A program made the translations under genes and the position numbers. A stretch of 64,000 nt of DNA. Source: Pictodentalium vernedei (taxonomy: Eukaryota; Mollusca; Scaphopoda; Dentaliida; Dentaliidae). The DNA lies in contig CM062296.1 of the NCBI GenBank assembly GCA_031216915.1, forward strand, positions 796,397,608 through 796,461,607, written 5' to 3'. Shown here in pieces: positions 9,712-22,189 of this stretch. Every line of letters starts with the position of its first letter. Position 1 is the first letter of the stretch. Below the pieces are notes generated by a model. That model did no database searches, had not been told where the DNA came from, and was given only the letters and a program-made list of their open reading frames with translations.

Positions 9712-11548
9712 CGTCGCGACTGGTCAACAGTGATGGGTACACGAGCTTAGAGATGGGTGGTTGACCCAAAATTCAGTTGTTGGTATTGTTATCAAAACTG
9801 AAACCTAAACAATTACAGAAACCCATCGTCGCGGTTTTCAACTTCAGTGTTGAAAAACTCTAATCAGGTTTTCATTTCTCATAATAAAGAGAGAAACAAC
9901 CTAAAGTTAACCTTGTTTTCAGACTTCAGAGTCATGATACCCCTTTTAAGAACAGCTGCACTGATTGGTATTATGTTCGAGCGTGGCATTTATCACGAAA
10001 ATAGGTGACAAAATTACTTCTACCAATCGTGGTTTAAACGTTCATCTGTTTATCAAATGCGATTTCCCTTGCAGAACTGGAACAGGGTGTCCCCACTTTG
10101 CCAGCAGCTATTGTTCTCCTAAAAAGGTGCTAACAGGTTAAACAAGAGAGATTAGCAGTACTGTCTGTACTATACATTAGGGTATATTTGAGATACAGCA
10201 CACCAACAACAGTGTTGACGTATGCAAACATGCTTTAATCATTAATTTGTTGATAGTGTTATTATAAATAAAACAAAGTTACAAAAAATATGTGATAGTT
10301 AAATACCTATAAAATTTTATTGCATTTAGGCCACAAGTTATTGTTATTAGATTTACATTTGTCCTTCATTGACAGCAGTGGACAATTTCTTATAATACTT
10401 ATTACTATTATTAACAATTTATTACAATTTACACAACTAATTAAAATATTTTTAAAACAGTTGCTCGTCATGGATAGTAGGGCTGCACAATATTCAAAAC
10501 TGAATACCGGTATCGGTATTCAAAAGAATATCGTGGTATACCAGTATATCGAAAACTGTTCAGATGTATGAACACAAGTACCACAGTCGAGACTCAAGGC
10601 ATCACATTCGGAACGAATTAGCATGCCTTGATGATGCAGTTCGAAAAACCTTTGCCCAATGTAGACAATATCAAAATCAGATTTTCCCCAAAGATTTCAA
10701 CAAATGAAAGATAATAGCTCAGTCTTTGGTCTAGTCCAAGATTATATTGCAGCTACAAAACGCATTCAGTAAATGTAAGTGTATATATATATTCCAATCT
10801 TTGAAATAGTGCAGCTTTTTGCACAGGCTTTTCGGCAGCCGCTGTAGTCTTTGTCAGGGTGATTGTAGCCAAATAATCAATTTAAATTGGTAAAATTGCG
10901 CTGGTGAGGGTGGCCGTGGTGGTTGAGACATTGGTGTGTAGAGCTATGCTGTTTTTTGCGGAATGGAGTTTGAATTTAACAAAAGAATGTGTGCACAGGC
11001 GTGCTTGTAGTTGGCTGGTATCGTCATCGGATCAGTTTGCACCCTGGTTGGCTTCCTGTTTTTTTCTCTTCATACATAATTCTCTTCTTATTCTTCAACA
11101 TTTCTGACTTTAATCAGCATAGTTTAAACGATGTGTATGCAACTTTTTGACTATTATTGATCCCGTTATATTGTAATGTTGTAAATGTTGTATGTGGAAA
11201 CGACCTTGTATAAGCTTTTTAGCTTTCTGTGACCAGTGTCGGATCAACCATCTACTACTTTGTATAATTTATATTATCTTGAAATATTTTGGATAAATAT
11301 TGGTTAAAATAAAGTTATTCGGTTCACAAGGGATTTCAAATCCCACATCATCCCTGTGTGTCTTCGGCGCGCTGAAACTTTTCATTCATTCATTGTTTGC
11401 TGCCAGCCCTGGACCTGAATTTGCATAAAAATTTCCGTAACTAATGTTCGAGTGATCATTTATAATTTTGCACAACACTGAAAGCAAAGATAAAAGACAA
11501 AAAACCCTCTCTCTGTGATAAACTAAACATATCACCGCTGAAATTTGT
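9712..11548. other. Non-coding stretch between elements B and C
   Basis: I see no exon or transposon gene. The only recognisable item is a short hAT-like end at about 10478. The rest is AT-rich single-copy-looking DNA. Confidence 0.6.
10478..10560. mobile_element. hAT-like terminal fragment
   Basis: The stretch begins tagggctgcacaatattc and contains repeated ataccggtat motifs. It resembles the ends of the 43826-44968 element (tagggctgggcgatattt ... accggtat). The other end was not identified. Confidence 0.45.
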
Positions 11549-11752
11549 ATTTTTATACTGTACCAATGACCCAGACATAGCTGGTGCTAACTCTTAAAAT
11601 ATAGGGCCAAACACAAATTTTGCCCCCCAATCCCCAAAATTTGCATCTAAAACTAAAGAAAACATGTCCTGAGAGGCCCTCCACACTTCGCCCCTACTGC
11701 GCATGCGCAGTGTCAAGGACGTTCCGAAATTGGCGCCATTTATCATTCTAAG
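11549..11752. repeat. Left inverted terminal repeat of element C
   Basis: This stretch is inverted relative to about 18325-18518. It carries the palindrome actgcgcatgcgcagt at 11696-11711 and ggcgcc about 25 bp further in. Confidence 0.88.
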
Positions 11753-12629
11753 TTTGGCCCTTCATCAGTTAACATCTGACTGATCTTTGTGCTTTTAAAT
11801 CTCAGTTTAAATGATGCCAGACACATAAATATTAGTGAAATGGTGATTCTAAGGAGGATAGAAAAGGAGGAGAGGAAAAGAATGTGTGACAGAATATTAT
11901 CAGGGCTGTAACTTAAAATTTTTTAATGAAATTATGTTAAGTTACCTATTTTCAAGGCAGCAGCCATTTTGTTGTCATTCTGATTATTTAGTTACACTGT
12001 TTTTACAAGTGTTTTTCCTCTCTCCCTGTCCTTTAAGTTCCCCCTTGCTATTCTCCCATGCTTTTGGCATAATTTCTGTAATTATTATTACTAAAATTTC
12101 TTGGGAGTTTAGCTGATTAACAGAATGAATTCTGTTCTTTCCCCATGTTTACGTCTTCACCTACGGGTGGTTAGGCGTTGTGTTCTGCATCTACCATCTG
12201 ATGTTCTGCAGTTTCTTCCCTGGAAGTCTCTGTTTTGCATCAGATGGTGTATTTTTGGTAACTGATTTCGGGCCTGGGTGCCTGGAGTCTTATTTTAGTG
12301 TTTTTACACTCATTGTTTACATTTACAACAGCCCTCTGTGTGAGGGGGGGATTTCTAAATAATAATATCTTTATGTTATTTCAATCATAACTAGATACAT
12401 TATTATTGTTCGTAAGTGTTGAATAAATTGTTTAAAATATTTTTAAAATTTTTGTCCACACTTAGGCTTGGGATCCATTGGGGCTCAACGTTACTTTTCA
12501 GAAACTTGGGCTGTTCTGAAAAAATATTTTTTCAAAATATTTTGATTTCAATTATTTTTTCTATATTAATGGATCATATTATTATTATGTATTTTGATTG
12601 CCAGGGGTTAGTGCGAGTACCAGGACTTG

Positions 12630-14150
12630 TTTTCTTTTCACATTGAAAGGATATTGATCAATTGTTTTAAGAGGAAGTCTTCCTCTGACCTTATTATCAT
12701 TCTATATGTGGTCAGTGTACTCGCATTAACTCCGGTTCTGTATCGTATGATTTCGATGACAATATGGGAAGCGTATGTCACGGTATGTTGTTGGGGATTT
12801 GGACACTCCGGTCCTTTCCCCGCAGGGTCACTCTACTTTATCAATTTCTATTTCAGACGATCAAGATTAGGGTGATGTATCTGTGATGTCTTCCAACAGT
12901 GTGCCTCCGTCGTCACAATTAATGAAGGGCTAGCGGAAAAGTGCTCATGTAATACGCCAATTGCCTAAGAGGACCCTAGTAGGTTCGACGGCCTTTGACG
13001 TCCGCTAGCTCGCCCGGTGTAGCGTCCATTCACCGAATGGTTCGGCAGCTGGGTTCGTCCGTTGTGGTCTAGAAGGAATTTTGGGGTGATGCGAGCACTA
13101 TAAAATTAACTTAATGCACACCCAGTGACGGCGGATCGGAGGGAGAACGGAGGAAGCCTTTTAGTCCGGTTCATAGCTCGTTCCGGTCCATCCGGACGGC
13201 AAGCGAGAGAGGCCCCTCTCTCGTTCAACAACATCTGGCCCCAGATGTTGTGGTACAAATGTGTCGTTAGCGGAGCATACGTCCGTCGCTCGGGACGCTC
13301 CGTTGTATAGGCAGTCCGCTGAGACTGCTAAGGCTTCCTCTTCTCGTCAGCGCACACGACCGCACCTTGGCTGCGTGACCGCCGATATATTACCAGCTTT
13401 GCCGATCAAGGATTCTTCGGCGACCAGGTCACACCATCCGGCAGCCAGGGATTCGAGACCGATGGACTCCGGACGTTCGCATAGGAAAAGTATGCGGGAG
13501 CCATCTGATGCGGAGCTGCCCTCGGCGAAGCAGCGATAGACTGCGCCTCCGCAGGTCTCGACGCCGGACATTCTTGTGCACATAGCACAGCTTATCGCAG
13601 CATCCCAGCAGCCGACAGAAACGGTGTCGGATCGAGAATTATCCGACAGCGCTGGGTCGGTAGCCGGGGACTCGAGGCCTGCAGACTCCGGACGTTCGCA
13701 TAGGAAGTATGCGGGAGTCAATGTACACGGAGCTTCCAGCGGCAATGCATCGTAAGTCCGCTACTGCACAGGCCTCGGGAACGGACGTGCTTTCCTTATT
13801 AGCACAGTTTATCGCAGCATCCCAGCATCAACTGAATCTGTCGCATATATTTTATCCGACGATGCTGGGTCGGGACGCTCCGCGGAAGCGGGTACGGACG
13901 TCCGAAAGTTTCATCCGGTCCGACGGGATACAGAAAGGGATTCGGTGGATTTCAAGCTTTCCCTTTCGGAACAACATATGCTGCGATGCCGGATAAGAAA
14001 CTGATAGCGTCGGTGGACTTAGAAATTTTTGGTTCGGTTCAGGGACATCGTCCCTCAGTTCCAACATAGTCCAATAATGTCACACAAACTTTCGAATTAT
14101 TGAACGACGCTATATATATTATTATTTTATGCTTGCTATCCAAGCATTTC
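12630..14150 (+). pseudogene. DIRS element C gag remnant, first copy
   Basis: This is homologous to F gag from its N-terminal Cys/His region (rgkSSSDLI-like peptide, then the gtgatgtcttcc block at about 12883) to the segment encoding the ELLND/SKTGKAGF region. Reading frames are broken throughout. It contains an internal repeat of about 220 bp: 13449-13668 resembles 13669-13876 (both run from ggact/ttcgag...gactccggacgttcgc through cgcagcatcccagca to gctgggtcgg). Confidence 0.75.
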
Positions 14151-14159
14151 TGGTTTCTT

Positions 14160-15695
14160 GTTCGAAGAGTTATGGAGATGTCTTTCAAAAGTGTGCCTCT
14201 GTCGTCATAGTTAATGAAGAGTTAGCGGCAATAAGTGCTCATGGAATATGTCTATCGCTTACGGAGTGACATTCGCTAGCTCACCTGGTGTAGCGTACAT
14301 TCATCGAATGGTTCGGCTGCCGGGTTCGTCCGTTGCGGTCTAGGAAGGAGATTTGGGTGATGCGAGCACTTTAATTACTTTAGTACTCACCCAGTGACGG
14401 CAGATTGAGGACAGATCGGAGGAAGCCAACAACATAGGGGACCGCATGTTGTGGTTCAGATATTTTACATTCGGAGCATATGTCCGTTGCTCGGGACGCT
14501 CCGTTATATTGACAGTCCGAGAGACTGTCTTTAATGCTTCCTCATCCTCACAGCAGGGCACACGACCGCACATTGGCTACGTGACCTCGAGTATCCGATC
14601 AGTTTCGGCATTCAGTGATTCCACAGCGAATAGGTCGCGCCATCCGGTAGCCAAGGGACACGAGGCCTATACACTCCGTTCGCTCGCATATTGGAAGTAT
14701 GCACGGGGTAACGATCTCGGAGCTTCCTGCGGCAATGCATCATAAGACCGCTGCTCCTCAGGCCTCAGTGACGGACGTGCTATCCGAGTTAGCACAGTTG
14801 TTTCGCAGCATCCCAGCAATTGACGGTTTCTCGGTCGAATCAGGAATTATCCGACGGCGCTGGGTCGGTGCGGTCCGCGGTTGCATCAAGCTACGGACGA
14901 CCGAACGCTTTATAGGGTCCGACAGGATGGCGAAAGGGATTCGAAAGATTTCGAGTTTTCCCTTTAGTAGTATCGGAAGATGCCTTTCATATCTTCTGGC
15001 ATTTCTTCCAGTGATTATTTTTCGGACTTCATTGCTGCGATCTTGGATAAGAGACTTATAGCGTCATTGGACTCGGATTTTTCGATCGGTACAGGGACTT
15101 TGTCCCTGACTTACCGACGCAGTCCAATATTGTCATTACAACATGTGTTTTATTTTTCGACGCTATATATATTTATATATATATACAAGACGGCTACTAA
15201 GCATGATAGTTTAGTTTCTTGTCCGCGTGGCTCATTTCTGCCATTTTATCTTTTTTTACATATAGTTTATTTTGGCAGAGCAGGGCATACCGAGAGTTCA
15301 TATGCGTCTAGACGGTGTGATTAAAGACTGCATATATTCTTTTTCACCGTTTATGTCTTTTCCAATTTCAATGTTGGGAACGACATTATGTATATTAGAC
15401 TTAACTTAGACGCTTTATTATACGTAATCCGCCTTACTGAGGCGTTATCATTACGTCTTCAAGAAAAGATTTACGGGATATTATTCTCAATGTAATTTCT
15501 TTTGAGGGCAGTAGTTTGTTCACGTATAACTCCGCCCTTCAGTGGCTGATTGGAGTTGGTTAGACGTGATGCAGCCCTAGCTACATCCACGCGTGGATAG
15601 TAGGTTAAGAACTCTCTCAGAGTCGCTTCGTTCTCGGAGGAGCTTCTCTTCGACGGCAACTTTCCGGCAATCCATGAATTGCTTGGTTTATACAT
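14160..15695 (+). pseudogene. DIRS element C gag remnant, second tandem copy
   Basis: The gag segment starts again at gatgtctttcaaaagtgtgcc (14176), matching 12883, an offset of about 1293 bp. It continues further than the first copy, to the position equivalent to F 59870 (ggcaactttccggcaatc), where the sequence jumps to RNase H-proximal sequence. It contains numerous stops and indels. Confidence 0.75.
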
Positions 15696-15699
15696 TCTC

Positions 15700-16470
15700 T
15701 TGTCTATCTAGTGTTACAAGAGATTCAGACTGGGGCAAACATTCGGTGGTTGACTCAGAGAGTGCCGCCGCAGTTGCCGGACCCGAGTGTGGCTGTTATG
15801 ACGGTTGCCAGTCAAACAGATTGGGATATATACTGATCCCTACGGATTCGAAGTGCCAGGGTCTTTGGGTTCCGCAGTCTTTTAGCTATCAGTTAACTTC
15901 CACGGAATAATGTTTTTTAGGCTTGCTTTATGTCATTGCATGAACATTATTCAGAAATGCATGCCCAAATTCCTGTCCTTTAATTCGACAGTAGTGGCGT
16001 ATCTCCGGAACCAGGGAGGCACTCTTTCGTTTCCGTTATTCAATTTAATGGAAAGAATCCGTCTGTTGGTTATAGTACACCAAGTTCAGTTTTGGTCCGT
16101 CATATTCTGGGTCGTCTGATTGTTTTATCGCACTCCCGTTCTTTTACGGGTCGCTTGTTGCTGTCAGAATGGACTCTCAGCAAACAAGTATTCAATCAGA
16201 TTTGCTATCTATGGGAGCGCCCAATGATGTTTTATTTATGACACAGCTGGCTAATCAATTGCAGACGTATGTGTTGGCTTGTCCAGATCTCTGAGCTAAT
16301 ACTGTTAACGCTCTATTGATCTATAGGACAGAATGATAGGATACGCGTATCCTCCGGCGCTGTTGTTTTTAGCAGGTATTGCTAAGATAAACAACCACAA
16401 TACATTTCTGTTGATAGCATCTCTATCTTCACAGAGATCATGAGTAATTTACTCTCTTGTCTACTGTGGA
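15700..16470 (+). pseudogene. DIRS element C RNase H and linker remnant
   Basis: Homology to F resumes at the equivalent of about 61190 (tcttgt...acaagagattcagactggg). It includes degraded RNase H segments such as ttcgacagtagtggcgtat and aaccagggaggcac. No RT motif (YLDD or the DAYF box) is present upstream, so the RT domain is absent rather than mutated. Confidence 0.75.
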
Positions 16471-16499
16471 TCTTAACGTGAAATCTTCCTCTATGGGAG

Positions 16500-17600
16500 G
16501 ATCTTTTTTCACTGGGTAAATCGTGTCATCTTTATCACAACCAGCAAGGTCGCAACCTTCATGTATTCCGTTGTGTGGTCCGTATTGCATTGTAAGCACT
16601 GTACTGGACGAGCTTTGGACGCGATTTCTTACTATAGGAGATCCTCTTCTTCGCTATTCTATGCGACTAAAGTGGAGGCTCTTCCGTCGTGGTGTAGGGA
16701 TCATTATGTTCATATGGTTGATCCCTCCATACTACTCATTGCTATTTTTTAGTATACTTGTTTCACAAGATCTACTGCAGCCTGTTGTTATTTAGGTTAT
16801 AGGTTTATGTTACCTCATACCTATGCACTCTACGATAGTTTACAATTGAGTCTTTTGTCTCTTTATCTAAGTCAGTTAGTAACTTTTTGATAAATAGACT
16901 TAGAATCTTTAGATTAAATTCCTATACGGATTTTAACTTCAGGTTCTTATTTAGCTAAGTAATCATTTGAGCCTCTGGAAACAGTAGTTTTCAAATTCTG
17001 ACCTTTTAGACAGTAATTCTGTTGGTTTCTCTTTTACTGTAGAGTCAGTGAGTTTCATGCACTATCGATGGATGATTTTCACTTTCATAGTTTCGGAATC
17101 AATACTTCCGTTACTATTTAGGTTGGATTGTTGCATAAGAGTTAGGCTCCTATTATCCGGAACCTATTATTTTAAGGTCCTTCCGTCTTCGTATGGGCAT
17201 AGGCCTTTACTCTTTCCGGGTACAGTTTATGTATTTATAAACAGATATCTGTTTATTACAAGGGCGTAAGCTTCTTCTGTCTTTGATGTCTAGTAGAAGG
17301 ACGTTACGCTCCATTTTATTGTTAATGGATTCTATTAACTAGCGTACTGCTTATGGTATATCATTGGCTTAGCAGTTGTGCTTAAGATTTCGGCTCATGA
17401 AGTAAGAGTTCTTCTACTTCTTGGGCTTACATTAATAGTGTTCTATTATAGATTTTTGAAGGCTGCTCATTGCGCTCAGCCATCCATTCATGAATTTTAT
17501 CTCAGAAATATCGAGTCCATTTCTGGAGGCCTCTATTGTTAGGTCTATTATCTACTGCTCAGAATGTCATTCACTTAACAGTTGCTACTATAGCTAGGTA
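16500..17600 (+). pseudogene. DIRS element C tyrosine recombinase remnant
   Basis: Nucleotide homology to the F recombinase runs from the serine-rich N-terminus (cacaaccagcaaggtcgcaa) to the HEVR box region (gctcatgaagtaagag) and the tyrosine segment (gaattttatctcagaaat). Frames are broken by many indels and stops. Confidence 0.75.
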
Positions 17601-17670
17601 GGCTGTCTGTTTCGGCAGTGTCTCCGTTCGGCTGCCCTCTTCGCTCTGGGCTATTTGACCCAGGGCAAGA

Positions 17671-17685
17671 AAAAGGGGGGGGGAG
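17671..17685. repeat. Poly-G tract in the 3' region of element C
   Basis: Ten consecutive G residues lie just downstream of ctatttgacccagggcaag. The same position carries 18 G in D, 28 in F and 6 in E. Confidence 0.9.
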
Positions 17686-18157
17686 GGTGTTCCCTTGGGT
17701 CACCTGTTTTTACTATGAAAACAAGGGGATACCTCCTCCGGAGTTAGTAATTCTGAGCTGTTATTGGGATGGTTGTTTAGTGAGAAGTTTAAGTTTATAA
17801 AATTCATTCAAGTCTTAGTTTTTAAAGTATAGCTTTTGAATATTGCATATGTCAACGGACATGATTATGCAATTCTCACACACTTTTAGGAGTATAAGAG
17901 TCTCTATTCTCTAGACTTACTTTATTATTGGCTTACTTTAAAAATTATTAGTATAAGGATTATTGGATATTAATAGAGTACATGGATGTATGAAGCTCAA
18001 TTTTTGGAAGGTGTTGTATCTTTCTAATTTATCATAAATAAGAAAGATACATGTAAGGCCTATTACTTCTTTTCCCTACAGGGGATGACTCTATTTTATT
18101 TTATTGAGCGTATTCCATTTTGCTCTATGTCCTTGGCCCTCCAGCCTTTTTACTATT

Positions 18158-18246
18158 CAGCTATGTCTGGGTCATTGGTACAGTATAAAAATGTTAAAAA
18201 ATTTATAGTAATTTATATATTTTTTTATACTTACCAATGACCCAGA
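18158..18246. repeat. Internal complementary region of element C
   Basis: It has the same structure as in A: the reverse complement of the left end followed by the reverse complement of the right end, joined at acagtataaaaatgttaaaa. Confidence 0.88.
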
Positions 18247-18324
18247 CGGGGATGGCCCTCCCAGGAGTTGGGAACTCTTGCCTCCCCGCTGAGTACATAG
18301 CGCTTACCAGGCACTGGTTATTAG

Positions 18325-18550
18325 AATGATAAATGGCGCCAATTTCGGAACGTCCTTGACACTGCGCATGCGCAGTAGGGGCGAAGTGTGGAGGGCCTCT
18401 CAGGACATGTTTTCTTTAGTTTTAGATGCAAATTTTGGGGATTGGGGGGCAAAATTTGTGTTTGGCCCTATATTTTAAGAGTTAGCACCAGCTATGTCTG
18501 GGTCATTGGTAAGTATAAAAAAATATATAAATTACTATAAATTTTTTAAC
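18325..18550. repeat. Right inverted terminal repeat of element C
   Basis: This is the inverted counterpart of the left repeat, with the palindrome actgcgcatgcgcagt at 18361-18376 and the terminal ggtaagtataa block. It is followed by unrelated flank (tttctgaacac). Confidence 0.88.
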
Positions 18551-18916
18551 TTTCTGAACACTTGAGGTGACAAACACACCACCAAGAAGAATCCTACTTA
18601 CGAGCATTGTTTTGATATGGACTATAATGTGCAGCGACATATTAATTAACATCGGTTTGTGGGGTGAATGGGAATAAGTTGACCAAACACTCTGACTAGC
18701 TGTCACTAATTGTTAGAACTGACTATAGCTAACGTGTGAAAAATTGTTACTTCAGGCTGCTGGCAAAGTGGGGATACACCAGTGGAACTTAGCACTTGTT
18801 CCACATTTATAACGTCAAATATATTTCTTTCCACACATAATTTTAAAGGTTGAACCCCAGAGCCAGCATCAAAATCACAGTTGAAGTTGGATGGAGATTT
18901 AGGGTTACAATGCCCA

Positions 18917-19127
18917 GGGCTCGCCTTGAGTAAAATGGTCGGGGCCTAAAAAAATTGCCCCACATATTGAGGTCGGGGCCTTTTCAGGGCTGATTTTCCA
19001 TTTTGTCCATTACTGTTAGTGCTTTTTTGTGGAAAATGTCGGGGCTTGAAAAAAAGCTCCCAGCAAGTGCTCCTCGGGGCTGATCTCGGGGCCTGGGCTG
19101 ATCAGCCCCGACTCAAGGCAAGCTCCG
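18917..19127. mobile_element. hAT-like MITE with 8-bp target duplication
   Basis: Terminal inverted repeats gggctcgccttgagt and actcaaggcaagctccg flank 211 bp with no coding capacity. The element is bounded on both sides by the perfect 8-bp direct repeat aatgccca (18909-18916 and 19128-19135). An 8-bp duplication is characteristic of the hAT superfamily. The interior contains repeated tcggggcc motifs. Confidence 0.75.
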
Positions 19128-19330
19128 AATGCCCAATATGAGCAACTTTTACTTGATAAAATTTTTATGATTGGCATAATTTTTTAGGGGTACGTCGGGT
19201 TTCCCTAAACACAGGTATTGGGTGTGGGCAGGGGGGGGGGGGGGGGGAGGGGGCGGGTTACTAATTTTACAACAGACTTAAGGCAAAAATTATTTTTCTC
19301 AAACTTAAAACTCTTGTTGAGATAATTTAA

Positions 19331-19563
19331 CCCTTTACCCAACGTAACGTCAAAACCGGCCAGCGCTATTCTCAAAAATCGCCAATTAATTTTCAAAATA
19401 TTTTCATTTTTTGTCTCAAAAACATAGGTTATGACCCCTCGTTGGAACGAGCTCGTTCCAACGAAGGGTCATAACCTATGTTTTTGAGACAAAAAATTTA
19501 AAAAATTAGTTATTCAAGAATTTTTTTTGCATGTGTCGTCTGCTTTTCATGTTAGGTAAAGGG
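19331..19563. mobile_element. TTAA-flanked palindromic MITE, copy 1
   Basis: It is flanked by TTAA on both sides and starts ccctttaccc and ends ggtaaaggg. A TTAA target with CCC/GGG termini suggests a piggyBac-like (or Kolobok-like) non-autonomous element. The centre is a long near-perfect palindrome reading through gttggaacgagctcgttccaac. A second copy lies at 37412-37655. It has no coding capacity. Confidence 0.75.
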
Positions 19564-19689
19564 TTAAGCAAATACATTCTGCTCAGGAAATCAGAGTACT
19601 GGTATAGGCTATTACATAGGTGTGTTGCCCTGGAAAGGGAGTCCCTGTGGCACTGTCTGGTACCAAATACATCTTATATGCAAATGCAA

Positions 19690-20098
19690 AGAGGGCGCAG
19701 TGGCATTGCGGTGACTGGTTCTCGTCAGATCACCGAAGTTAAGCAATGTCGAGCCCGGTTAGTCCGCGGATGGATGACCGTCTGAGCGATCGATTCAGAC
19801 TCCCGGGTTGTGTCCTTGGGCAAGGCACTTAACCCCGATTGTCCACATGGGGGCGCGATGCCGCCATGCACTAAGGTGTACTACACGTCGATGGTGCGCA
19901 TGTCTTCAACCACTCTAACCCTGCCTGTGCTGCAGAGCGGAGTTAAGCTGTTGGGGAGCTGGCAGCTGCTCGTCGTTGCTCGGTGGTTCTCTCCAGGTTC
20001 TCTGGCTTCCACCACCCGTAAAACTGTCACGGTCATGATTAGCCATTGTGCATAAGTATGTGACCTTAAACACCAATAAATAAATAAATAAATAAATA
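19690..20098 (+). mobile_element. 5S rRNA-derived SINE (SINE3-like)
   Basis: The 5' head strongly resembles 5S rRNA: ggttctcgtcagatcaccga, then agttaagcaatgtcgagccc and ggttagt...ggatggatgacc, which include the 5S internal promoter region. The body contains ttgtgtccttgggcaaggca, and the tail ends in (taaa)n. A perfect 12-bp target site duplication atgcaaatgcaa flanks it (19678-19689 and 20099-20110), marking a complete and fairly young insertion of 409 bp. The 3' body is shared with the tRNA-type SINE at 22657. Confidence 0.88.
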
Positions 20099-20224
20099 AT
20101 GCAAATGCAATGTATTGTTATGTTTGTACAATGAAAACCAAAACCGAAAACCTGACTCTTTGAATGAAACTGGAACCGACATGAAATTTGAAAACCGCCC
20201 ATCTCAACGCGAACCCGAAACACG

Positions 20225-21160
20225 AAAACCTTTTGCACAGTCTACAGGTCGTATTTATGAAGGGATTTCATTGTAACTTGGTAGGATGACTCCATATAAT
20301 GTCTACATGAGAACGCCCCCTGTTTGTCGTGATCAGTCAGTAATGATGGCTGTGCAGACCCAAAACCCGAAAACCTTTAGCACAGTCTACAGGTCGTATT
20401 TATGAAGGGATTTCATTGTAACTTGGTAGGATGACTGTGTATATTGTCTAGATGAGAACATCCCCATTTGGTCTCGATTGGTCAACCATGACAGCTACGC
20501 AGGCCCAAAACCTGAAAACATTTAGCACTGTCTAAAGGTTGTATTTATGAAGATTTCATTGTAACTTGGTAGGATGACTCTGTATAATGTCTAGATGAGA
20601 ACATCCTATTTTGGTCAGGTTCAGTCAACCTTGATGGCCACAGGGGAACGTTACCCAGATTCCTTTAGCACAGTCTACAGCTTGCATTTATGAAGGGATT
20701 TCATTGTAAATTGATAGGATAACTCAGTATAATGTCCAGATGAGAACATCGTATTTCAACCATGATTGGTCAGCCATGATGGCCGCACAGGCACGTGACC
20801 TAGATTTGTTTAGCACAGTCTACAGTTCATATTTATGAAGTGATTTCATTGTAACTTTGAAGAATAACTCGGTATGATATCTAGATGAGACTGTCCAATT
20901 TTGGTCACGATCGGTCAGCCATCACCATCAGCTGGTCACATGACCTAGATTCCTTTAGCACTGTCTAAAGGTTGTTTTTATGAAGGGATTTCATTGTAAC
21001 TTGGTTGGATAACTTGGTATGAAAAAAAGATGAGACTCTCTTATTTTGGTCATGATTGGTCATCCATGACTGCCGGACCATCACGTAACCTAGATTCCTT
21101 TAGAAAAGTCTACTGCAAGTTATATTTTTGAAGGGATTTCATTGTATCTTGGTAGGATGA
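20225..21160. repeat. Tandem repeat of about 145 bp, seven copies
   Basis: The core tttatgaagggatttcattg recurs at about 20254, 20399, 20544, 20687, 20832, 20977 and 21125. Each unit also contains agcacagtctacag and gatgagaac(a/g)tcc blocks. Copies diverge moderately. Confidence 0.88.
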
Positions 21161-22189
21161 CTCATTTTGGAATAATTTTACTGTGACTAGGTAACTTTGG
21201 CTGACAGACATTAACTGTGAGGGCCACATTAACCCAGGCCTCAATTCTTTAGTACAGTCTGCACCTCAAATTATTCTTATTAAAAACATAGCATGTAGGA
21301 AACAAATTAACATTTTCTCAATTATCACAATTCTTGTGTTATTTCATACTCCTTTCATAAATATTGAACATTATCCCTTTCATCAAACACTACACTCAGT
21401 CAAGTTAAGCTACAGCAGGGGTCAGCCGATTGGGCGACTAGGGCGAAGAAGTCGCCTTGTCATTCCTCGAGTCGCCTTGACATACATTGGGGGCGAAATT
21501 CAAGTCGCCCTCCAGAACATTCTTGGGAGACATGGCAGTTTTGTGCATTTTCTTGTGTTTTATTTTAAAAAAAACGTTTCTGCATTCATTAAGTAAACAC
21601 AACTGCTGTTAAAATCTGTCATACTGTTCTAAAAATAGCCTAAACTAGCCTAATTTTATATTTGTGAATAGAGTTGTGATGGCGTAGTCATTTGCCCAAT
21701 TCGCCCCAACTGATAGCAACCAGCACAAAGTGGCTGTTTAAAAACAAACTGCCAGCAAAAACAACTAATCACTCAAGACATGCATTGTGTCAATTAGAAT
21801 TTATTAAAATTAACCACCGTTTCAAAAGAATAAAAAATGTGAAGGAGACAGTTCATACATAAAAAGTCGAAATTGCTTACGGTTGCAGTACATTCTTTTC
21901 CACTGAAAAATTTGTTCCATTGAAATTCGCACTGCAATTTGCATTGAAAGTTTTTCTTTGAAAACTTTTATTCCAAGGGGGTTAAATGTAGTAATAAGGC
22001 TATGATATAAATCACACATATAAGGATGGATAAAAATGGCAGGCCTTCATTGCACCAATCGCATGTGTCAGTGAAAGATGGTCAGCAGAAATTGTCATTT
22101 TTCTGCACAATGACAGAAGGGAAGGGAGACAACTGTAATATTTTGTCATGTACCTTAGAAATAAATTAACTCAAATTGTTAATGCTTCA
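21161..22189. other. Non-coding stretch
   Basis: I see no exon. Around 21420-21510 there is a short cluster of repeated gtcgcc motifs in both orientations, possibly an old foldback element. Nothing else is recognisable. Confidence 0.5.

Larger units (their letters stand above)
11549..18550 (+). mobile_element. DIRS element C, RT-less non-autonomous copy
   Basis: A complete DIRS element of about 7.0 kb by its termini: left end atttttatactgtacc at 11549, ICR at 18158-18246, right end ttttttaac at 18550. Aligned by eye with F, it lacks about 1.3 kb of F sequence (roughly 59875-61180), covering the gag C-terminus and all RT motifs. The 5' half of gag is present twice. RNase H and YR segments are riddled with stops and indels. 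It is nearly identical throughout to element D, with the same lesions. Confidence 0.88.
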
